The notes: generated from the sequence alone by a model not told the origin. A DNA stretch of 13,322 nucleotides from Gracilaria vermiculophylla (GCA_019155205.2 JAHNZQ020003146.1:1528772-1542093); one strand, 5' to 3'. Shown: positions 1-8,292, counted from the first letter of the stretch. A program made the numbers and translations.

Positions 1-200
1 GATCACTCGTGGTTCCTGTCGCTCCATTGGGGGAATCTCATATCCAACACTCTAGGTAACCGCCTGAAGGGCTGCCCTCGATCTTACAAATCGGCTTCGC
101 CGTGGCACGCCCAGAGTGGCTCTGTTTACTGTGCTACCCTAGAAGGGGAAGATTCCGAACGTCTTCGTGGTGTTTTTCCCGCCTTTGGCGTTGCACTACA

Positions 201-800
201 TGGATGAAGAATAGAATCCCCGACTTTGTCGCTCTTGTTGGACCGTTACACGGGTGCATGGAAAAAATCTATTCTTGAGCCGGTAAACGTACCAAGCAGT
301 CAATATCCCGGTAAAAACGTTCCGCTTTCAGATGGGGTAAGGCCGAACAAGACGCCTCCGAGGCATGTAAGGCCGCCCTCGCCAAACCGGTCATTCTGTC
401 TCACGGCGACGAGATAAAGCACCTCTGCGTCTATATTGACGCGTCCGATACGGTCTAGTCCGGCATCCGTACTCAAGCTCCCCCGAAGAACCTTTCCAAA
501 CCGCGTTCGGTACAGGCCCACTAACCGCTGGCTTTTCTGTCCGGACGGTTTTCGACCACGTAGTACGGTTGGTCCACACTCGAGAAGGTAGCGTACGCCG
601 TACTGGCATCTCTCGAGCGGATGCACTGGCTTGCTGCCCCACCGTCCGGTTGTGATCTGTACTTGGACCATAACAACCTTATCTTTCTGTTTGATCCGTT
701 ATCGGCCGTCCTGGACTTCTTGCAGACATCAATGCGCAAAGTCCTTCGCTGGGCCGTTCGGTTAAGCATTTAGAACTACACGTGCATCCAGATCCGCGAA
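201..800 (+). pseudogene. RNase H domain of gypsy element A pol (broken)
   Basis: This would cut the RNA strand of the RNA/DNA hybrid during reverse transcription. One frame (codons starting at multiples of 3) reads through WMKNRIPDFVALVGPLHG (RT/RNase H linker), RWGKAEQDA, VYIDASD, STLEKVAYAVL and LYLDHNN. All four acidic residues of the retroelement RNase H site can be placed: D at 438, E at 582, D at 666 and D at 819 (NVWADLL, just inside the next segment). The frame is interrupted at 276 (TGA), 312 (TAA), 456 (TAG), 522 (TAA), 561 (TAG) and 771 (TAG). The stop at 456 sits where related proteins usually have Trp, so TGG to TAG fits. No start codon is expected because this is an internal part of a polyprotein. 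Upstream of 201 the reading is uncertain. Confidence 0.82.
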
Positions 801-1632
801 GTGGACAACGTCTGGGCTGATCTGCTAGGCCATTGGTCCGCGCCCGGCACGGTTCATAGACTCGTCCGTATTCCGGAACTCCCGTCCTCATCTGCACAGA
901 ACTTAGAGTATCCAACTGTACCGGCCCTCTTTAAGACGCAAGAAGAAGCCGCACCGGACCAACCGGCCAACCTAAACCACGTGAACGGCATATGGATAAA
1001 TCCCAACAATGCCATTTGGGTCCCGGACTCCGCATCGGACTTGGAACTTCGCCCATGCATCATCAAACATACTAGTCCGAGCGGACACCGTGGTCAGGCG
1101 TCAACCGAAACGGTCCTTCGGAAGTACTACTTCTGGTCAACCATGACCTCAGACATCCAGTCCTTCGTGCACGCTTGTATCCATTGTCTATCGACAACTG
1201 GAGGGGGAAAGGTACCGCGCCCATTCAGACCTGCCGCACACAGAACGAAGCCTAACGACGTCCTATTGTTCGATTATTTCGAGAATGGACCGAGCTGGAG
1301 AGGAGAGAAGTACGTGATACTCCTCCGCGATGACCACTCCGAATACAAGTGGATGTTCGTGTTCTCCGATACAGTGCCCGAGAATGCAGCAATGGGCATT
1401 ATAGACTGGTAAGCCGCCGTCGTTGTACCGAACGGTGTGATGTCCGATGGACCTACACACTTCCGCCACGAAACGGTACGACTCATTTCCAAGGGTCTGA
1501 AGACAGCACATCACTTCAAGCTCTTCTACTCTCCGAGAAGTAACGGTGCCGTTGAACGGTTGGGCAGAGAGATGCTCAGAATCTTCTGATCCGTCGTTCC
1601 GGAGTTACAGCTTGACCTGAAGGAATGGCCTT
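801..1632 (+). pseudogene. Integrase zinc finger and D,D35E catalytic core, gypsy element A (broken)
   Basis: This is the enzyme that inserts element cDNA into host DNA. It continues in the same frame as the RNase H segment, and 801-1409 is open for 203 codons. The HHCC zinc finger is intact: H at 1068, H at 1086 (HTSPSGH), C at 1176 and C at 1185 (CIHC). The catalytic residues are D at 1272 (LLFDYF), D at 1446 (VMSDGPTHF) and E at 1554 (GAVERLGREML), with exactly 35 residues between the last two. Stops at 1410 (TAA) and 1587 (TGA) break it, and a one-base shift near 1630 moves the frame. The TGA at 1587 sits where an Arg codon is expected, so CGA to TGA is a likely cause. Confidence 0.9.
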
Positions 1633-1965
1633 GACTTGCTACCTTTGGTTCAGAGCGTCCTCAACAGTGCACCCTCTCCGTCACGCGGAAATGTCGCGCC
1701 AGTCACGGCCTTCATGTGTATGAAACCCACTCCACCTATGGGTACATTATTGAGGACGGAAACGGCCAAGCCGATAACCATTTCCGAAGCGGAGCGCGAG
1801 CACACTATGAACCTTCATGCACTCTAGCAACGTGTGGCTTACTTGCATCCGTTCGTCCGGGAATCGGTACAGAAGAATCGGAAACGATTCCGTCTCGCCG
1901 CATCTACAGGCACTCTACCGAATTTTTCGGAAGGAGATTTTGTCCTAGTCGCCCGCGAAGACTTC
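1633..1965 (+). pseudogene. Integrase C-terminal part of gypsy element A, shifted frame
   Basis: After an apparent one-base insertion in CCTTGAC near 1630, the protein continues in the next frame as LLPLVQSVLNSAPSPSRGNV, then ETAKPITISEAEREHTMNL. A TAG at 1825 interrupts it, and it resumes with YLHPFVRESVQKNRKRFRL and LPNFSEGDFVLVARED. The last piece has the look of the small beta-barrel (GPY/F-like or SH3-like) DNA-binding part of Ty3 integrases, in which a 'GDxVLVxR' strand is typical. The frame changes again in a run of T (CTTCTTTT) near 1965. I infer the shifts from continuity of recognisable protein wording on both sides, not from an alignment. Confidence 0.8.
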
Positions 1966-2353
1966 TTTTGCAGAAGAAAAGCTTTGCTTCCGTTGGAACG
2001 GACCGAGACGGATCGTTGAGGCGCTATGCAACTCTGTCTATCAAGTGGAAGATAGACACGGCAGCCGTCTGAAGTTCTTACGAGATTCGGACATAAATTC
2101 CCGCATCATTCTGTAACATGCCCTGTCGTCCGAGACCACCATGCCATTCGCAAGGCTAATGCGACTGGTAGAAACCGACGGCGGTCAGCTGAAGGTCGTA
2201 GCTTGCTGGAAAGGACTACCGCGTTCGAAGGATACGCTGGAGCCGCTCACACGCGTCTACGAAGACGTACCACAGATGCTTCTACGTCTCCTTCAGCACA
2301 AGAACACGCTGGAATCGTTAGTGGATAAAGCACGCCGCATGCTTGCCCTCTGA
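1966..2353 (+). pseudogene. Chromodomain C-terminus of gypsy element A pol
   Basis: In the third frame the product reads GPRRIVEALCNSVYQVED, then LKFLRDSDIN, a TAA at 2114, and then an open stretch from 2141 to the terminal TGA at 2351-2353. The open part contains MRLVETDGGQLKVVACWKGL followed by DTLEPLTRVYEDVPQMLLRL. The pattern 'xxLVExxxGxxxVxxxWKGLxxxxxTLEPL' is a chromodomain signature, used by chromodomain integrases to bind modified histones and steer insertion towards heterochromatin (family knowledge). The final 70 codons are intact, so this is the least damaged part of the element. The stop is followed at once by the polypurine tract, as expected for the end of pol. Confidence 0.82.
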
Positions 2354-2363
2354 AAGAGGGGAG
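2352..2363 (+). other. Polypurine tract, plus-strand primer of gypsy element A
   Basis: The 12-base all-purine run GAAAGAGGGGAG overlaps the pol stop codon and is followed directly by TGTAGG. This is the usual arrangement of PPT then the 5'-TG of a 3' LTR. The assignment rests on position and composition only. Confidence 0.6.
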
Positions 2364-2640
2364 TGTAGGCAGACGCGCAGTGAGCTGTTTCATACGGTCC
2401 ATAGCGCTGTTTTCCAGCAAGGACACCAGCCATCGTCACCGGCCGCCGCCGTAGAGCGTACGTCGACAAGCCGGTAGATGGTAACGCCTAACAGGCATCG
2501 ACTATCGAACACCTCCGAGCTCGTTAGGGCCTCTTCCCAAACCGCAACGGACCACATGAAGGCACGTGATGCACTTTGATGTTATTTTTGTGAACGCGAC
2601 GCGACTAAGGTCAGTGTAGTTTTTCTAATTTCTCGTTTCT
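2364..2640 (+). repeat. Probable 3' LTR or LTR fragment of gypsy element A
   Basis: It begins with TG right after the polypurine tract and is GC-rich, unlike the AT-rich DNA that follows about 2640. No protein reading is seen. The 5' LTR is outside the window, so the repeat cannot be confirmed here. No clean CA end or target duplication could be fixed, and the LTR may be truncated. Confidence 0.4.
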
Positions 2641-3183
2641 TATTTCATGACGGCTGGAGTATCAATTTCCACGCAAAGCATGCGGAGTTCAACAATTTTT
2701 CCACTAAAACATCTGACCATACATTTGTTCCTAAACCAAATAATCTTTTGTAAAATGTTTTCCAACACAACACGGAGCATTTGTCTCTTTTGCTCACCAA
2801 ATTGTCAACCTTTTGAGTAAAATTCGAAACTGTAGTCCCGTTGTTAAGATTTGTCTGCATTACCATATGCAATCTTTATGGTATCCTGAAGGTCCGTTTT
2901 ACATTTGGACAAATCAAAGAAATAAAATGGACACGAAAACTAGCTGATATGGATTCGAGCCATTTTTGAGCCGAGCAGAAAACTTTGCGCCAATGTAGAA
3001 TCGCTGCAAAGGTGGAAGAAACGATTGTACCCATGCGCAGGAAACCGAAAGAGTGCGGCTGTTTCTATGCATACAAGCCTGCTCATCATGCCCTCACAAC
3101 ATCCTTTTCGTCATTCAGCTTAACCTCTCAGTACAAATCTCTGCTCTGAAGAAACTAACAAAAGTCCCGAAAATTTTTCAGCA
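2641..3183. other. AT-rich spacer, no supported gene
   Basis: An open frame of 75 codons lies on the - strand (2645-2872) and contains KRDKCSVLCWKTFYKRLF, but I recognise no domain in it. Around 2990-3180 there is only a lead-in to the SANT-like relic. I see no RNA gene or clear repeat here. Confidence 0.4.
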
Positions 3184-3745
3184 AGTGAAACGGCGAAAAC
3201 TGAGCTGTCTCCACCATAAACTTAAGCTTCACAATCAATTCCAACTTCTGCAGAAACGGACGAGAAGGATACATCAGCGAGTAATGCAGTGGCAAATTCA
3301 TCAAAAAAGGGGGCACAGACTCACAGAAATACGATGAAGAGACCGTTCAAATATTGTTCAAATTTATGGCAAATGCAGGATACGAAAGAAAGGAATAGCA
3401 AAAGAAAAGTATGAAGAACATATTCCTTGAAGAAGAAAAGCTCGTAAAAGCGTAACACGAATTTAAACGTAGAGTTCAGGGATGTCAAAAAAAGCTCACC
3501 AGAGTCGAGAAAGAATTTTTTTTTTTCAAGCAAAGATCACACAGTCTGGACGCGAAGGCAAAAATGAAGACCTTTACAAACCACCTCAGTACTCCGAAGT
3601 GATGCGTGACATCGAGAAATGAAAAGCTTGTCATGAAGCACCGGGCCGATGTTCAACCGACGCCATTAGGCGCTTGACAGAATCCGGAGAATCTAGCTCA
3701 CGCAATGAAGCATTCGGGATGCATTGGTATCGGATCGCCGAATAA
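3184..3745 (+). pseudogene. Broken Myb/SANT-like (trihelix) DNA-binding protein gene
   Basis: Stitched over several frames, this reads as a Ser/Thr/Glu-rich start (SETAKTELSPP, then SAETDEKDTSASNAVANSSK), next KYDEETVQILFKFMANAGYE (3327-3386), then HEFKRRVQGCQKKLTRVEKE, and, after a shift in the T11 run at 3516-3526, ITQSGREGKNEDLYKPPQY and VMRDIEK. An acidic helix with aromatic spacing, a 'QCxxKL' helix, then 'SGxxx..P..' and a final helix match the Myb/SANT-like family (Myb_DNA-bind_3/4) known from plant trihelix factors and from the second ORF of PIF/Harbinger transposons. Stops lie at 3396 (TAG), 3453 (TAA) and 3620 (TGA), with shifts near 3305 and 3520. It ends at a TAA at 3743. No Harbinger nuclease is seen nearby, so a host-gene relic is equally possible. 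Confidence 0.5.
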
Positions 3746-3804
3746 TGCATTAAGTCAAGGACAAAATTCATATCTTTTGGCTACAGTACCTGGCAGTACA
3801 GACT

Positions 3805-3818
3805 GTTTCAAAAACATA
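3805..3818 (+). repeat. Left outer direct/inverted repeat of the Tc1 element
   Basis: GTTTCAAAAACATA, identical to the reverse complement of 5060-5073. It is a likely transposase binding site by analogy with other IR/DR Tc1 elements. Confidence 0.75.
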
Positions 3819-3910
3819 CGACATGCTGTGAAATCCAAAAAAAAAAACTACCAAATGTATACTGTACGCCTACAAAAATAGGTTTCAGAAAAAAGTAAAG
3901 TCAAAAAATC

Positions 3911-3924
3911 GTTTCAAAAACATA
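3911..3924 (+). repeat. Left inner repeat of the Tc1 element
   Basis: A second exact copy of GTTTCAAAAACATA, 106 bases inside the left outer copy. Its wider context AATCGTTTCAAAAACATATG nearly matches the right inner copy. Confidence 0.75.
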
Positions 3925-3958
3925 TGATCAACAATAACAAATCTTTACTGCGCGACGC

Positions 3959-4980
3959 TCAACAGTTTATTATGCATCTTTTTCGCTGTATAAAGGTAAT
4001 GCAGCGTTTCGGCATCGAATTGATGTACTCTTCTACAGTTGAAACTGTTACAGATTTCCAGCAATTTTTAATACAGTTTTTGAGTTCAAAAACTTTCTGA
4101 AATTGCCTTGCATGCGCATGAACCATCCTCGCCAGCAGTCCTTAAACGTTCTCAACTGGGCTTAAATCTGGTGAGCGCGCTGGCCACTCTTAATCAGATA
4201 CTTCAGACTCCTGTGTCAAATTTTTAATTAAAGATGAAATGTGTACAGGCGCATTATCCTGTTGAAAAATGGAGTTTTCTTTATGGAAACATAAACAAAA
4301 ACGTAGCAAATAGTTGTATAAACCTTCTTGATATTTTTCTGCATTCATATTTGTTTCAATAAATGCAATTTTCGTGACACGTTTTCTAAAAATGCCTGCC
4401 CAGACCATTACAGATCCTCCACCTGAATGCCTGGTATAAAACTCATGATGTTCCTGACGAAGATCGTGCCAATAAAATTTATAGCAATCTGGTCCGTTCA
4501 AATTGAACTTTTTTTCATCAGCAAAAATAACATTTTTCCATTTCTTCTTTCGAGTAGGCTTTTCCAGCACACCAGTTAATCCTTTTTTTTTGTGATGGTC
4601 TTGGAGACAATTTTGTTTTTCATTGTTTTATATTTAAATGAATTTGTTCTGTTTGTCTGCTTCTATATAGTAGATTTAGAAACGTCGAGATTGAGATTTA
4701 TTGCAATTGTTTTGCACCATAGTTTCCCTTTGCACAGCTTCCTTTTAGGTCCTCTTTCATCTGCTGGGCTGAGCTTTTCAGGGCGGCACGGATATCATTT
4801 TAATCCATAGAGAGTTGGATTTTTGAGAAAAGTAGCAATTAAGACCCTAAAATGCTTTAATATTTTAGCGATAGCACTGTTAGAATGTTTCTCGGCGTTT
4901 AAATTCACTATTTGAAGCTGTTTTTGCGTGGAGAATGGCGGACCTCGAGCCAGTTTTACCAGAAAGAAGGCGGTGTACAT
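3959..4980 (-). pseudogene. Tc1-type (DDE_3) transposase, broken
   Basis: This is the transposase that would cut and paste the surrounding element. From the likely start at 4980 the N-terminus reads MYTAFFLVKLARGPPFSTQ, then NSAIAKILKHF and FLKNPTLYGLK, the paired-like helix-turn-helix of Tc1. After shifts in the middle, 4190-4570 is open. Catalytic residues: D at 4517-4519 ([15 protein letters not shown]), D at 4256-4258 (FQQDNAPVH) and E at 4151-4153 (SPDLSPVENV), with 34 residues between the last two: the DD34E of Tc1. The frame runs on to a TGA at 3959-3961. It is broken by at least two stops near 4190 (SD*EW) and 4145 (ENV*), by stops in the linker, and by shifts near 4795 and 4570. An alternative ATG exists at 5016. 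It cannot make an active protein, but the element ends could still be mobilised by an intact relative. Confidence 0.85.
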
Positions 4981-4993
4981 ATCTTTTTGAAAC
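4980..4993 (-). repeat. Right inner repeat of the Tc1 element
   Basis: On the - strand it reads GTTTCAAAAAGATA, one mismatch from the other copies. It touches the likely transposase start codon at 4978-4980. Confidence 0.7.
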
Positions 4994-5059
4994 GATTCTA
5001 CATAGACTATGTGCAAAATCTAGCCTACAGTACAGTTTTGGCGCATTTTTCAGGGGTAA

Positions 5060-5073
5060 TATGTTTTTGAAAC
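5060..5073 (-). repeat. Right outer inverted repeat of the Tc1 element
   Basis: On the - strand it reads GTTTCAAAAACATA, identical to the left outer copy, six bases from the proposed right end. Confidence 0.75.
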
Positions 5074-5240
5074 GCACAATACAGCAAGGAATTTGAGAAG
5101 AGCGCCTTCACGGCAATTCGTGAACTGTGATTAGATATCTATGGCAATGTAATGAGCCTCCACAAGCTACTAATGTTTTAATTTATTTTCATTTAGTGAG
5201 TTGAGCATCGTACAAATTAGGCTTATTGCCAGATTATAGT

Positions 5241-5645
5241 ATGGCTTTGCATCCTGATAAATGGCGACCTGTCCAGCCGAAGGAGAGAAATGCCAATCCA
5301 AAACCAATATCCCCTCCTTAGGATCTTTCTGTCAGATCGAGGGATTCTTTAGTCGGTCCTGACACAGGGATAACAGTTTCGAGGGGCAAATTCTGCAATA
5401 TCCCGGAAGGCAAAGATATTGCTTTAGACCGCAAAACAAACAGATTCTACCTAAGACGTTTTGAATCTGGCTTCCCAAATTGGGCACAGGGGGTAATTAT
5501 ACAAACCCCAGACGCCTACCAGCCTCAACTCCCGAGCTCAGCAACCCTGCCTTATGCCCAAGAGGTCGTCAGCGGCAATTCCTGCCTACCAATTTTCTTT
5601 GCCGCCACCTTCTACAGCACCTCGGCGACTCCTCCAGGCATCTAG
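5241..5645 (+). pseudogene. Unrecognised + strand reading frame, one internal stop
   Basis: From the ATG at 5241 the frame reads MALHPDKWRPVQPKERNANP, meets a single TAG at 5319-5321, then stays open for 107 codons to a TAG at 5643-5645. The second part contains SLVGPDTGITVSRGKF, NIPEGKDIALDRKTNRFYLR and FPNWAQGVIIQTPDAYQPQL. The mixed charged, aromatic and Gly/Pro wording looks like real protein rather than a chance frame, but I recognise no family. No membrane segment or catalytic motif is evident. Its last 60 bases overlap the - strand frame at 5586-5792, so at most one of the two is likely to be coding there. It could be a host gene relic, a transposon accessory gene, or a live gene whose stop lies in an unrecognised intron. 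Confidence 0.4.
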
Positions 5646-5792
5646 TATTGGAACATCCTCATCCGCTTCTTCCACTTGCCTCTGTTTTGCCCCACGACCC
5701 CTACGGCGTTTGCGTTTTCTCGTTGTCCCATTACTGCTTCCACTACTCCCATAGTTCATTACAAAGTCGTTCTTGTTTGTATTATCTCCCAT
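5586..5792 (-). CDS. Small basic protein with a KRKRRRGRG segment, function unknown
   Basis: This is a complete 68-codon frame: ATG at 5790-5792, TAG at 5586-5588. It begins MGDNTNKNDFVMNYGSSGSS, then carries the basic run TRKRKRRRGRGAKQRQ (about residues 24-39), an acidic patch VEEADEDVPIL and a Gly-rich end. The basic run looks like a nuclear localisation or nucleic-acid-binding signal; that is inference from composition only. Upstream on the same strand, at about 5835-5845, CGTCATTTCC resembles the oomycete initiator core (TCAYTYY). The final codons AATTGGTAGGC contain a possible GT splice donor, so this could be a first exon rather than a whole gene. No homologue is recognised. Confidence 0.35.
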   Translation of the reverse strand: MGDNTNKNDFVMNYGSSGSSNGTTRKRKRRRGRGAKQRQVEEADEDVPILDAWRSRRGAVEGGGKENW

Positions 5793-5821
5793 TGAGACTC
5801 AATTGGTGAGGACAACGGCCG

Positions 5822-6019
5822 GTGCTCACAGGAAATGACGTTGCTTTTTCTCAATCTATAAACAGGGGCCCGAAGTGGCGCGGCTTCCCAAAGAATGCGA
5901 TGAGCGAAATGGATTTCTTGTATCGTCTGCTCTATTTGGCAAAGGCCTTGCGTCGGACAATTCCCGCGCTGAACGATCTCTTTGAATTTTTAGAAGTCTA
6001 TGCTATCGCTTGTCCGTAA
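5822..6019 (+). CDS. Short unrecognised + strand frame
   Basis: The frame is open for 65 codons; the first ATG is at 5900, giving a 39-residue product with MDFLYRLLYLAKALRRTIPA and LNDLFEFLEVYAIACP, which would form amphipathic helices. A TATAAA sits at 5857-5862 on the same strand. I recognise no domain, and it could be chance. From 6020 to 6224 I see nothing beyond the downstream flank of the - strand transposase. Confidence 0.2.
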   Translation: MLTGNDVAFSQSINRGPKWRGFPKNAMSEMDFLYRLLYLAKALRRTIPALNDLFEFLEVYAIACP

Positions 6020-6224
6020 CGTCATCTGCAAACTTCCCTCGTAGTTTTCACTACTTTCATACGATAATCGTGCATTATCGTTGAGTCTGCGTCGTAGGTT
6101 CTCGAAGAAATGGAACTTCATCGGCCAAATGCCTGTATTAATGAAGCTTTATTTAGCAATATGGTAGGTAAGAGACTTGAAGCCTGCGACACCCCAATTG
6201 ATCTTAAACGTAATATTCGCATTG

Positions 6225-7393
6225 CTATACACCTTTTTGAATAAGCATATCTCTGACTTCCCCCGTCATCTCTTTGTACGTCTTGTTTAGGAATGCATTA
6301 CATGGCTGCAGAAAGTGAGGGGTTTTCGCCGGCAAATGTATGACAATGATATTGGTCTGTTTGCAGTATGTGATCCTTTCCTCTCCTCTCCTGCAGCTGT
6401 GCCCATCCAGCAATGACAAAACTGGCTTCTCCAACGGTACTATCTTTCCTTCAAGGCCATTGAAATGCTGAAAGAGTTTTGGCATAAACTCCATGGTCAT
6501 GGATTGCTTAGCGGTGTTGTAGATTTTTGTTTTTAGGAGTATGCAATCCTCAACAGTCATCCAATGCAGCCCCGGAGGAAACTTTGGTTTGCTCGCAGCA
6601 TCGATTGGCTTTTCCCATCGCGTCGTTACCTTCTTCTCGTGGGCTACGAAGAACGGGGGTGCAATCAAACCAGAGGCAAATGAAGCTATCAATGCATGAA
6701 CATGGGCTCCGTTGTCTTTTACATTGTGACACCTTCCACCCAAAGTTATGCGTGCACTTGTGAAAACCCTCTCTCTTTTTCCATATGTTGTGGTTGCAGC
6801 CGTTGTGTCCCGATTGCATATTCTGTTCCGGTCGTTGAACATATTTGAATGTTTTATTATAGCGCTTTGAGGTGGTTAACAAAAGTACCGACGTGATCCT
6901 TGTTCTCCCCCAGGAAGTACTTGAGGTTGTGGTTTTCCGCTTTCCATACTGTTATTTCACGATTACCACTGCGAAGAGATCGAACTGTCTCCACGCAGGG
7001 ACGTTTCTTTTGTACGTTTCGCGCCCAATCACTCGCTATTTCCCCCATGTAATGCCTTACAGGGTTAATGAGTGACGCAAATCTTCTTTCTTGAGTGTGT
7101 TCTATTTGTTTGACAATCAATATATGTTCAGTTGTGTCGATGGTCGCGGATCATCTAGGGTTATACACGATAGGCTTCAAAAGCTTGTTAAGCCATGTAA
7201 TGTTACTTGTGTTCCACGCTCTGTGGAGCAGGTAAGCGTTGGATGTTGATAAAACATATGTGGTTGCTACGCTTGCAAATTTAGGTTGCTGCTTGATAAG
7301 CTCTAAAAAACGAATGCGAGCCATTTTGTTCTGCTTTCGTTAGGCTCTGCTTTTCTTAAGGCGAGCTGGGTGCTGACGCATGGCCTCCAGCAT
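6225..7393 (-). pseudogene. pogo/Tc5/CENP-B-type (DDE_1) transposase relic
   Basis: Two - strand frames join near 6850. The first runs from a possible ATG at 7393 (MLEAMRQHPARLKKS) or 7324 (MARIRFLELIKQQPKF) and holds IEHTQERRFASLINPVRHYM, PCVETVRSLRSGNREITVW and ENKDHVGTFVNHLKAL, resembling the CENP-B/Tc5 DNA-binding region. It has a TAA between the two ATGs and a TGA near 7154. The second, 6842-6225, is open for 205 codons: CNRDTTA (D at 6807), SGLIAPPFFVAHEKKV, VLSLLDGHSCRRGEE (D at 6405) and THFLQP-type PHFLQPCNAFLNKTYKEM. The third acidic residue, normally D in 'LQPLD', is N at 6297-6299, 35 residues after the second D. GAT to AAT explains it. The protein would be catalytically dead even without the frameshift. 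Terminal inverted repeats were not found by eye, so the element ends are unknown. Confidence 0.78.
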
Positions 7394-8292
7394 TTTGTGG
7401 ACGTTTAGAATATGGTAATAGAAATCCCTATAGAACCGCTCAGAGTTGAAAAGAATGTAAACACCTTGTAAACTACAACCTGTAGACTATTGATAACTAA
7501 AGAATCTGTGGCTCTGACGATTTGTATAATTTCATTTTTTGTAGAACTTTCCTCTTGAGAGGGTTACATATATTATCAGTACTGAATTGCTTCTAAGTTA
7601 TACTTCTTTGTCGTCAGGATATCAATACATGTCTACATTTGAGTGTTAATTCTCTTGTTTTGTTATTGCTTCTTATTTGCATGAAACTAGATTTCCCGAT
7701 CCCTTAGTTTTTGGTTACGTTGAGTCTCAACCTTTTGAATACGCCGTACACACACGTATTACTCCTGTGTTTTGGTACACAAACACTGGGCTCTGATCTT
7801 TGCGGCCCATTTGCCGACAAGGTAACACTCCTGTGGCTTTTCCACAGCGATACCAAGGCCACCACGGCAAAATTGGAAAACCACTCGTGCAAGAAGGCGA
7901 AGTTAGGACACAAATTAATCATGGAGTTCTATTTTGAAGCGTGATATGAATGCCATATTTTACTCTTGAAGATATTGATGCACGACAATGATAAGAGAGC
8001 CAAAATCTGCATTGCTGTCCATATCGAAACATGATCCATACGTTTGCACGCGCAGTACTGTCTACCTGTTACTCATTACCCGCCGAGAAAACCCCTCAAA
8101 ATGAAGCGGAAATGCAATGGGGTACAATTTTCATTAATTTTGAGGCAGTGGCCTGACCGCCTTCAAAAACCCTTATCGTCACACTCTGACTTACGAGCAA
8201 CGATGTATGTTGACTCGGGGTATCCCATCTGTAACCTACGACTTAAAACACAAATATTTCTGAGTTTTATAAATAAATTAAAACCTATATCA
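7394..8292. other. No supported gene; only ambiguous overlapping frames
   Basis: Bases 7394-7700 are AT-rich and show nothing. At 7704-7944 both strands are open for about 70 codons (the - one contains FAFLHEWFSNFAVVALVSLW), which usually means neither is real. A 100-codon + frame at 8044-8346 runs into the repeat tract and has no recognisable domain. Confidence 0.4.

Larger units (their letters stand above)
1..2640 (+). mobile_element. Ty3/gypsy chromodomain retrotransposon relic (3' half), element A
   Basis: One pol reading direction can be followed on the + strand from about 201 to 2353 in the order RNase H, integrase zinc finger, integrase core, integrase C-terminus, chromodomain. This is the Ty3/gypsy order of the chromodomain (chromovirus-like) type. 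A polypurine tract and a TG-starting GC-rich stretch follow, as expected for a 3' LTR. The reverse transcriptase YxDD region, protease, gag and 5' LTR are not visible; they would lie left of the window, and bases 1-200 give no clear RT match. The element is dead: at least ten in-frame stops and two frameshifts. The right end at 2640 is approximate, placed where GC-rich sequence turns AT-rich. Confidence 0.88.
3799..5079 (-). mobile_element. Tc1/mariner DNA transposon with IR/DR-type ends, 1281 bp
   Basis: A TA dinucleotide flanks each end (3797-3798 and 5080-5081), matching the TA target duplication of this superfamily. The outer 14 bases GTTTCAAAAACATA are identical in inverted orientation at both ends, and a second inner copy lies about 106 bases in on the left and 80 bases in on the right (one mismatch). 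Two direct copies in each inverted end is the IR/DR layout known from some Tc1 elements. Inside is a Tc1-type transposase on the - strand. The total length is typical of Tc1 elements. The exact outer base was chosen from TA positions and could be a few bases off. Confidence 0.82.

Noticed and set aside
1..200. End of reverse transcriptase for gypsy element A
   Set aside because: It is expected at this place, but no frame shows a convincing RT motif; the YxDD box must lie outside the window or be destroyed.
300..1066. Long open frames on the - strand across gypsy element A
   Set aside because: They are shadows of the + strand pol frame, which carries ordered domains and catalytic residues; the - readings show none.
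2941..2975. tRNA B-box-like GGATTCGAGCC
   Set aside because: No matching A box, acceptor stem or cloverleaf could be built around it.
4592..4810. 72-codon + strand frame inside the Tc1 element
   Set aside because: It is antisense to the transposase linker, hydrophobic from T-rich DNA, with no motif.
7704..7944. Overlapping frames on both strands
   Set aside because: Each is about 70 codons, mutually antisense, and neither resembles a known protein or a retroelement part.
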